The notes under the pieces were generated by a model that was given only the letters and a program-made list of their open reading frames with translations, was not told the DNA's origin and searched no databases. The position numbers and the translations under genes were made by a program. A stretch of 5,154 nucleotides of DNA from Candidatus Hydrogenedentota bacterium (GTDB lineage Bacteria > Hydrogenedentota > Hydrogenedentia > Hydrogenedentales > SLHB01), in the NCBI GenBank assembly GCA_007136375.1, contig SLHB01000248.1, positions 1 to 5,154 on the forward strand. Reading direction: 5' to 3'. Within the stretch, counting starts at the first letter, position 1, and every line of letters starts with the position of its first letter. This document shows, one piece after another, positions 1 through 4,454 of the stretch.

Positions 1-202
1 GAAGGATGTTTAGGGGGTGGGACGGCGAAGCCCAGGGCGCTGACTTGCCTCTGGCCGGGGGGGCGTCGCAGACCGGGGCGACAGTGTTGAGGTTGGGCCA
101 AGACCAGACACGGCCTTGGCCCACAGCGGAATCATACCGGCGGCTTGGCGGCCAGCCGCGCCGTTATGGGAACGATGCGGGCGGAATCGCGCCGCCGAAT
201 CT
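1..202. other. Gene-free flank downstream of the VOC gene
   Basis: No convincing coding region is visible here. The open frames on both strands are low-complexity, rich in Pro/Arg/Gly/Ser, and match no family I recognise. The only plus-strand frame open from the left edge stops near base 90. On the minus strand a short open frame beginning near 148 lacks a Shine-Dalgarno and resembles nothing known. The stretch most likely forms the 3' untranslated region of the leftward VOC gene plus intergenic DNA, and contains the inverted repeat described separately. Confidence 0.6.
94..123. repeat. Perfect 9-bp inverted repeat (hairpin), possible leftward transcript end
   Basis: TGGGCCAAG at 94-102 is repeated exactly in inverted form as CTTGGCCCA at 115-123, with a 12-base loop. 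It lies about 80 bases beyond the stop codon of the leftward VOC gene, where a transcription end is expected. Neither strand has a T-run after the stem, so it is not a textbook intrinsic terminator. It could be an RNA 3'-end stabiliser, a terminator needing a factor, or a protein-binding palindrome. Confidence 0.4.
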
Positions 203-643
203 TCAGCCGCCGGTCTTCGCGGCTTCGGCGCGCCGGTGGATCTCCTCGTCGCTGAGTTCTTCGATGAGAGTGGCGATGTGCCAATGGTTGCCCGCGGGAT
301 CCTCGACGCTGGCCGCCCGCTCGCCGTAGAACATGTCCTGGGGCGCTGAGATGGACTGGGCGCCCGCGGCCAGAGCCCGCTCATAGACGGTGTCCACATC
401 CGGCACGTAGAAGTGCAGGGCGGCGGGCATGGGCCGCCACTGTCCGCCGGCGTCGCTCAACTCCACCACGGAATCGCCAACCCGCAGGCCAGCGTGCATG
501 ACGCCGCCGTCGTCGCTGGGCATTACGATGATTTCCTCCGCGCCGAAGGCCTCCTTGAGAAAGGCGATCAGCCGGTTCGCGCCCTCCACGATGAGGTACG
601 GGGTGATGGCGTGAAACCCTTGGGGCTTGTAATCCGTGCTCAT
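203..643 (-). CDS. VOC-family (PhnB-like glyoxalase-fold) protein
   Basis: The product is a 146-residue protein of the vicinal-oxygen-chelate superfamily, PhnB-like branch. The N-terminal GFHAITPYLIV (9-19) and AFGAEE (32-37) open the first beta-alpha-beta module. VMHAGLRVGDSVVELSDA (48-65), LHFYVPDVD (76-84) and EDPAGNHWHIAT (114-125) are the usual family blocks, followed by a short C-terminal helix LSDEEIHRRAEAA typical of this branch. E61, H77 and H122 fall near positions used as metal ligands in glyoxalase-type enzymes; this placement is by eye. The length is normal. The start at 643 was chosen over an upstream ATG at 718 because AAGGAGG (complement of 649-655) sits just before it and homology begins there. 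The substrate cannot be told: family members include antibiotic-resistance proteins, isomerases and many uncharacterised proteins. It lies 114 bases downstream of the AraC-type regulator on the same strand and could be cotranscribed with it. Confidence 0.88.
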   Translation of the reverse strand: MSTDYKPQGFHAITPYLIVEGANRLIAFLKEAFGAEEIIVMPSDDGGVMHAGLRVGDSVVELSDAGGQWRPMPAALHFYVPDVDTVYERALAAGAQSISAPQDMFYGERAASVEDPAGNHWHIATLIEELSDEEIHRRAEAAKTGG

Positions 644-648
644 GCGCG

Positions 649-655
649 CCTCCTT
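649..655 (-). promoter_or_regulatory. Strong Shine-Dalgarno of the VOC gene
   Basis: The minus strand reads AAGGAGG with a 5-base gap to the ATG at 643-641. This near-perfect anti-16S match decides the start codon against the upstream in-frame ATG at 718. Confidence 0.8.
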
Positions 656-683
656 ATATCTTCCGAGTTTGCCGAAATCCACG

Positions 684-705
684 CGGGAACGTCCCGGTTT
701 CCGGG
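684..705. repeat. Two overlapping small palindromes upstream of the VOC gene
   Basis: CGGGA-ACG-TCCCG (684-696) and CCCGG-TTT-CCGGG (693-705) are perfect 5-bp inverted repeats sharing bases. They lie 40-60 bases upstream of the VOC start codon, between the regulator gene and the VOC gene. They could be an operator or mutually exclusive RNA hairpins in the leader. Short GC palindromes are frequent in DNA of this composition, so the assignment is weak. Confidence 0.3.
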
Positions 706-757
706 CCATTGTGCCCAAAAACCCGGCGGACGTATTGGAAAAAATTGACCGTTTTCC

Positions 758-1534
758 CTAGTCGAGGACGGGAACGTGGTTGCGCTTGCCATCGCACAAG
801 GCGGCGTACGCCGTAGGGCTGACACCGGAAAAGGCGCGGAAATCGTGGATGAAGTGGGCCTGATCGTAGTAGCCGCAATCCAGCGCCACATCCATCCAGT
901 CCCTGTCGCCCGGACCGTGGATGCGCGCCAAGGCCCGCTGAAACCGGCGCACGCGGCAATAGGCCTTCGGCGCCGCGCCAACGGCTTGCCGGAACACCTC
1001 GATGAACCGGCGATGACTCAAGCCGGCTTGGGCGGCCGCTCCCGCCACGGAGGGCGGCGCCGCGGACCCAAACCAGCGGACCGCGGCCTCGACAGAGGAA
1101 TGGACCGGCGCGGCGCGCGGAAGCCGGGCGATCAGCGCGTCCTCCAGGATCCGAAACCGCGCCCGGGAAGAGGGCGCGCCCACTATCCGGTCTTGCAGGG
1201 CTCGCGCCTCGCCTCCCCAGAGCTCCGCCAGGGGAACATGGGCGTTGGCGATCGCGCTGGCGGGGACGCCAAGGACGGGAACGGCGCCGCCGGGCTTAAA
1301 CACCACCCCCATGGTTGAGCATTGAATGCTGGCGCCGATAATAAAGTAACGGGTGTGGACACCGGTGAGAATGGGGCTTTCAAACGCGCCGTCCACAAGG
1401 CTGATCACCATGTCCACCGCACCCGTGGGCAAGATGCGCTCTTCGGCATGGGCGGGCGCTTCGCCCTCGTAGAGCCACATGAAGTCCACGCACTTGGACA
1501 GAGGTGGACGGGGATTCCAGGTCAGGAAAAGCAT
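758..1534 (-). CDS. AraC-family transcriptional regulator
   Basis: A 258-residue DNA-binding regulator. The C-terminal half is a standard AraC double helix-turn-helix. The first HTH, about 163-186, is SVAGAAAQAGLSHRRFIEVF followed by RQAVGAAPKAY. The second, about 212-241, includes WMDVALDCGYYDQAHFIHDF and ends in the hallmark FSGVSPTAY. The N-terminal half resembles the sensor domain often called DUF6597: CVDFMWLYEG near the start, ILPTGAVDMVISL, then a G-A-S-x-Q-C-S-T-M-G-V-V-F-K-P-G-G stretch. The ligand is unknown. The ATG at 1534 is preferred because family homology begins right there; the open frame extends 109 codons upstream, but that part runs through the promoter region and looks non-coding. 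A GGGAGGA Shine-Dalgarno precedes it at a slightly long distance. The gene is divergent from clpS across 232 bases and is followed on the same strand by the VOC gene, its most plausible regulatory target. Confidence 0.9.
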   Translation of the reverse strand: MLFLTWNPRPPLSKCVDFMWLYEGEAPAHAEERILPTGAVDMVISLVDGAFESPILTGVHTRYFIIGASIQCSTMGVVFKPGGAVPVLGVPASAIANAHVPLAELWGGEARALQDRIVGAPSSRARFRILEDALIARLPRAAPVHSSVEAAVRWFGSAAPPSVAGAAAQAGLSHRRFIEVFRQAVGAAPKAYCRVRRFQRALARIHGPGDRDWMDVALDCGYYDQAHFIHDFRAFSGVSPTAYAALCDGKRNHVPVLD

Positions 1535-1546
1535 GGTCGCATCAAG

Positions 1547-1553
1547 TCCTCCC
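1547..1553 (-). promoter_or_regulatory. Ribosome binding site of the AraC-type regulator
   Basis: The minus strand reads GGGAGGA, ending 12 bases before the ATG at 1534-1532. The motif is strong but the gap is longer than the usual 5-9 bases, which may lower translation. No better start codon in frame sits closer to it. Confidence 0.55.
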
Positions 1554-1582
1554 GGGCGTTGCGGCCGCAAAACCTGGAAACA

Positions 1583-1611
1583 ATGATAACCTAGGCGAGG
1601 TATCGGGTAAA
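1583..1611 (-). promoter_or_regulatory. Candidate sigma70-type promoter for the AraC-type regulator
   Basis: On the minus strand, TTTACC (complement of 1606-1611, 4 of 6 matches to TTGACA) and TATCAT (complement of 1583-1588, 5 of 6 matches to TATAAT) are separated by exactly 17 bases. Transcription would start near 1576 and give a leader of about 40 bases before the ATG at 1534. This AT-rich patch stands out in very GC-rich surroundings. It was found by eye, without a scoring model. Confidence 0.5.
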
Positions 1612-1657
1612 GCCGCCGGATTCGCCCGGCGACGAACGGGGCACGAGACGCGCCCTG

Positions 1658-1689
1658 TTGTTTGCGCCCACGGATTCCTGTGGTAAGAT
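1658..1689 (+). promoter_or_regulatory. Candidate extended -10 promoter for clpS-clpA-aat
   Basis: TGGTAAGAT at 1681-1689 fits an extended -10 element (TG, one base, then TAAGAT, 4 of 6 matches). A -35 is poor: TTGTTT at 1658 gives a 20-base spacer, and TTGCGC at 1662 gives 16. A start near 1696 would leave a leader of about 70 bases before the clpS GTG. Together with the leftward promoter at 1583-1611 this makes the 1535-1766 interval a divergent control region. Confidence 0.35.
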
Positions 1690-1766
1690 CAGGGAACATC
1701 CGGACACCGCCGCGCGGGGTCTGGAGCGTTCCATGACTTTGGGAGGAAAACAGGCGAAAGCAGCCC

Positions 1767-2081
1767 GTGAGCAGGTTTGGCGCAGAACCCGGCGGAGAAA
1801 CCCGGGAACGGCTGGAGGACGAACTCGCGCCTCCGGCGATGTACCGGGTTCTCATGCACAACGACGATTACACGTCGATGGATTTCGTGGTCCACATTCT
1901 GGAGACGGTGTTCCGGAAACCTTCTCCGGAGGCCGTGCAATTGATGATCCAGATTCATAAATCCGGCTTGGCTACGTGCGGCGTGTATCCGGCCGAGATC
2001 GCCGAGGCGAAGATCGCCTCGGTTCATGGGCAGGCGCGGGAGCACGGCTATCCCCTGCGCTGCACCATGGAGCCCGAATAG
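1767..2081 (+). CDS. clpS: ClpS, N-degron adaptor for ClpA
   Basis: A 104-residue cytosolic adaptor that binds destabilising N-terminal residues (Leu, Phe, Tyr, Trp) and delivers the proteins to ClpA. The folded core starts at PPAMYRVLMHNDDYTSMDFV (22-41). N32, D33, D34 and H64 match the residues that hold the substrate's alpha-amine in E. coli ClpS (N34, D35, D36, H66). M38, M60 and L97 match the hydrophobic pocket (M40, M62, L99). CGVYPAEIAEAK (71-82) and the terminal LRCTMEPE are also typical. Residues 1-21 are the flexible extension that enters ClpA during handover; they are hydrophilic and charged, as in the family. Length is normal. The start is GTG: a stop in frame at 1734-1736 leaves only GTG 1767 or the ATG at 1839, which would remove the N-terminal extension. 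The nearest good Shine-Dalgarno-like sequence is too far upstream. It is followed by clpA 87 bases later and is likely cotranscribed with it. Confidence 0.95.
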   Translation: MSRFGAEPGGETRERLEDELAPPAMYRVLMHNDDYTSMDFVVHILETVFRKPSPEAVQLMIQIHKSGLATCGVYPAEIAEAKIASVHGQAREHGYPLRCTMEPE

Positions 2082-2098
2082 CGGCGCTTCGAGCGCCG
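2082..2098 (+). other. Hairpin immediately after the clpS stop
   Basis: CGGCGCT (2082-2088) and AGCGCCG (2092-2098) form a 7-bp GC-rich stem with a 3-base loop, beginning at the base after the clpS stop codon. No T-run follows, so full termination is unlikely. It could protect the clpS mRNA end or set the clpS to clpA ratio. Confidence 0.45.
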
Positions 2099-2117
2099 GT
2101 GCATACGGCATTGAGCC

Positions 2118-2144
2118 ATGGCGGCGCCCGCCCTGGGCGGCCAT
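2118..2144 (+). other. Imperfect hairpin ahead of the clpA ribosome binding site
   Basis: ATGGC (2118-2122) pairs with GCCAT (2140-2144), and CGCCC (2125-2129) pairs with GGGCG (2135-2139). There is a two-base bulge on the left arm and a 5-base loop. The stem ends about 7 bases before the clpA Shine-Dalgarno and would bury the alternative in-frame ATG at 2118, supporting use of the later start at 2169. Confidence 0.35.
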
Positions 2145-2151
2145 AGGCGTG

Positions 2152-2160
2152 CAAGGAAGG
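2152..2160 (+). promoter_or_regulatory. Ribosome binding site of clpA
   Basis: CAAGGAAGG ends 8 bases before the ATG at 2169, an ideal distance. This selects 2169 over the in-frame ATG at 2118, which would add 17 residues (MAAPALGGHRRARKART) absent from ClpA proteins. Confidence 0.7.
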
Positions 2161-2168
2161 CGCGAACC

Positions 2169-4454
2169 ATGATTAGCAAAGCCCTTGAGGCCACGTTGGG
2201 GGCCGCGTTGCGCGAGGCCCGGCGGCGGCGGCACGAATACTTCTGCGTCGAGCATCTCCTCTACGCCATGTTGTCGGACGCCCTTGGCCAGGAGATCATC
2301 CTGCGCTGCGGTGGCGAACCGGACCGGATCCGCGAGGCGCTGGAAAGCTACTTCGAGAAGCAAGTGGAGACCGTCCCCGGCCGTCAGGAGCATGTGCCCC
2401 AGCAGACGCCGGGCTTCGAGCGCCTGATGCAGCGCGCTATCGCCCATGTCCATTACTCCGGCAAGAAAGAGGTGGACGCCGGCGACATCCTCGCCGCCAT
2501 GTTCGAGGAGAAAGACTCCCACGCCGCCTACTTCCTCCAGCGCGAGGGCATCTCGCGCCTCGACGTGCTGGAGTACGTCTCCCACGGCATCCCCAGTGAC
2601 GGGCCTTGGCCCAAGGACGAGTTCGGCGGCGAAGCGGCCTCGGAGGATGAAGAGGACGACGAACCCGCCGTGGAAGAGGCCCCGTCCAAGGGCCGGGCGC
2701 GCGCCCGGGATCCCCTTGAAGCCTTCACGGTGAATCTGTGCGAACGGGCCGCCGCGGGCAAGATCGACCCCCTCGTCGGCCGCGAGCGCGAACTGCGGCG
2801 GGCCATCCAGGTATTGTGCCGGCGGCGGAAGAACAACCCGATCTTCACGGGCGAACCCGGCGTGGGCAAGACCGCCATGGTCGAAGGCCTCGCCTTGCGC
2901 ATACACGAGGGCCGCGTCCCCGGCTTCTTGCGGGACGCGGAAATCCTCATGCTGGATCTGCCCGCGTTGCTGGCGGGCACCAAGTACCGGGGCGACTTTG
3001 AGCAACGCCTGAAGACGGTGATCCAGGCCGTGAGCGAGCGCGAGAACGCCATCCTTTTTGTGGACGAGATCCACACCGTCGTCGGCGCGGGCGCCACGGC
3101 GGACAGCAGCATGGACGCGTCGAACATCCTCAAGCCGGTTCTCGCTTCCGGCGAACTCCGCTGCATCGGGTCCACCACCTACGAAGAGTACAAGAACCAT
3201 TTCGAAAAGGATCGGGCCCTTTCGCGGCGGTTCCAGAAGATCGACATCCTGGAGCCAAGCATCGACGAGACGATCCTCATCTTGCGGGGGCTTCGCGCAG
3301 TCTACGAGAAGCATCACCACATCACCTACACCGACACGGCCTTGCGCGCCGCCGCGGAACTCTCGGCCAAACACATCAATGACCGCTACCTGCCGGACAA
3401 GGCGGTGGACGTCATCGACGAGGCGGCGGCGAGTACGCGGTTGTTGCCGGGACGATCGCGCAAAACCATCCGGCCCCAGGACATTGAGCGGGTCGTGGCG
3501 GACATCGCGCGCATCCCCGCGCACAGCGTCTCCTCCGAGGACAAGGACCGCCTCGCGAAGCTCGAAGAGGAATTGCGCTCCGTGGTCTTCGGCCAGGACG
3601 AGGCCATCCGCGCCATCGCCACGGCCATCAAGCGCTCCCGCGCGGGCCTGGCGCCCATCCACCGGCCCGTGGGGTCGTTCCTCTTCACGGGGCCGACCGG
3701 CGTGGGCAAGACCGAAGTGGCGCGGCAGCTCGCGAGCATCATGGGCGTCCACTTCGCCCGCTACGACATGAGCGAGTACATGGAGAAGCACACTGTGGCC
3801 CGCCTCATTGGCGCGCCGCCCGGCTACGTCGGCTTTGAACAAGGGGGTCTCCTCACCGAGGAAATCCGCAAGCACCCCCATTGCGTGCTGCTCCTCGACG
3901 AGGTGGAGAAGGCCCATCCCGATTTGTTCAACGTGCTCCTGCAAGTCATGGACGAGGCTCAGCTCACGGACAACACGGGACGCAAGGCCGACTTCCGCAA
4001 CGTCGTCCTCGTCATGACCTCCAACGCCGGCGCCCGCGACATGGCCGCGCGGACCATCGGCTTCGCGGGCCAAGAGCAGACGCCGGAAAGCAAGGGCATG
4101 AAGGCCATCGAGCGGACCTTCTCTCCGGAATTCCGCAACCGCCTCGACAGCGTGGTCATGTTCCACAGCTTGCCCCAACCGGTGATCGAACGCATCGTCG
4201 ACAAGTTCATCCATGAGCTTCAGGGCAAGCTCGCGGGCAAGAAGGTGAGCCTGGACCTCACCAGCGCGGCCCGGGCCTGGCTCGCCGAGCATGGCTTCGA
4301 CGCCACCTACGGCGCGCGGCCCCTGAGCCGGCTCATCCAGTCGGAGATCATGGATCGGTTGTCGGACGAGATCCTCTTTGGGCGGCTGGAGAAAGGCGGC
4401 GCGGCCATCGCCGACATCGAAGAAGACAGCATCGTGTTCCGATTCAACGAGTAA
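2169..4454 (+). CDS. clpA: ClpA, AAA+ unfoldase subunit of ClpAP protease
   Basis: A 761-residue two-ring ATPase (E. coli ClpA has 758) that unfolds substrates and threads them into ClpP. Residues 1-143 form the N-domain with two Clp-N repeats, the ClpS docking site (HEYFCVEHLLYAML early; GISRLDVLEYVSHGI at its end). A linker (144-182) has a strongly acidic run, 159-170, followed by a basic run, 174-180. D1 has Walker A GEPGVGKT (228-235), pore-loop KYR with Y273, Walker B D299-E300 and arginine fingers R353-R354. D2 has Walker A GPTGVGKT (508-515), pore-loop GYVG with Y553, Walker B D577-E578, a finger in FRNR (655-658) and sensor-2 GAR with R717. The IGF tripeptide at 630-632 occupies the ClpP-docking loop (IGL in E. 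coli), so this is a ClpP partner rather than a ClpB-type disaggregase; the long ClpB middle coiled coil is also absent. The protein ends at FRFNE, without the Ala/His/Lys-rich tail of E. coli ClpA. Its TAA stop overlaps the aat ATG. Confidence 0.98.
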   Translation: MISKALEATLGAALREARRRRHEYFCVEHLLYAMLSDALGQEIILRCGGEPDRIREALESYFEKQVETVPGRQEHVPQQTPGFERLMQRAIAHVHYSGKKEVDAGDILAAMFEEKDSHAAYFLQREGISRLDVLEYVSHGIPSDGPWPKDEFGGEAASEDEEDDEPAVEEAPSKGRARARDPLEAFTVNLCERAAAGKIDPLVGRERELRRAIQVLCRRRKNNPIFTGEPGVGKTAMVEGLALRIHEGRVPGFLRDAEILMLDLPALLAGTKYRGDFEQRLKTVIQAVSERENAILFVDEIHTVVGAGATADSSMDASNILKPVLASGELRCIGSTTYEEYKNHFEKDRALSRRFQKIDILEPSIDETILILRGLRAVYEKHHHITYTDTALRAAAELSAKHINDRYLPDKAVDVIDEAAASTRLLPGRSRKTIRPQDIERVVADIARIPAHSVSSEDKDRLAKLEEELRSVVFGQDEAIRAIATAIKRSRAGLAPIHRPVGSFLFTGPTGVGKTEVARQLASIMGVHFARYDMSEYMEKHTVARLIGAPPGYVGFEQGGLLTEEIRKHPHCVLLLDEVEKAHPDLFNVLLQVMDEAQLTDNTGRKADFRNVVLVMTSNAGARDMAARTIGFAGQEQTPESKGMKAIERTFSPEFRNRLDSVVMFHSLPQPVIERIVDKFIHELQGKLAGKKVSLDLTSAARAWLAEHGFDATYGARPLSRLIQSEIMDRLSDEILFGRLEKGGAAIADIEEDSIVFRFNE

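Noticed and set aside
644..718. 25-residue N-terminal extension of the VOC protein
   Set aside because: The strong Shine-Dalgarno at 649-655 lies inside it and the family match begins at the ATG at 643.
737..757. GGAAAA / TTTTCC inverted repeat just after the regulator stop codon, with a run of six A/T bases
   Set aside because: The stem is AT-rich and only 6 bp, too weak for an intrinsic terminator; the T-run lies within the stem rather than after it.
684..1810. Four copies of CGGGAACG on the plus strand (684, 769, 1276, 1803)
   Set aside because: Three lie inside coding sequence with irregular spacing, and two arise from a repeated Val-Pro-Val-Leu peptide in the regulator. No consistent flank suggests a binding site.
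1535..1861. 109-codon N-terminal extension of the AraC-type regulator
   Set aside because: The extension crosses the divergent promoter region and the clpS start, has no family similarity by eye, and homology begins at the ATG at 1534.
1733..1960. 76-codon frame starting with ATG 1733 upstream of and overlapping clpS
   Set aside because: The product is Arg/Gly-rich with no known family, and it overlaps the clearly real ClpS core. It is kept only as part of the start-site question.
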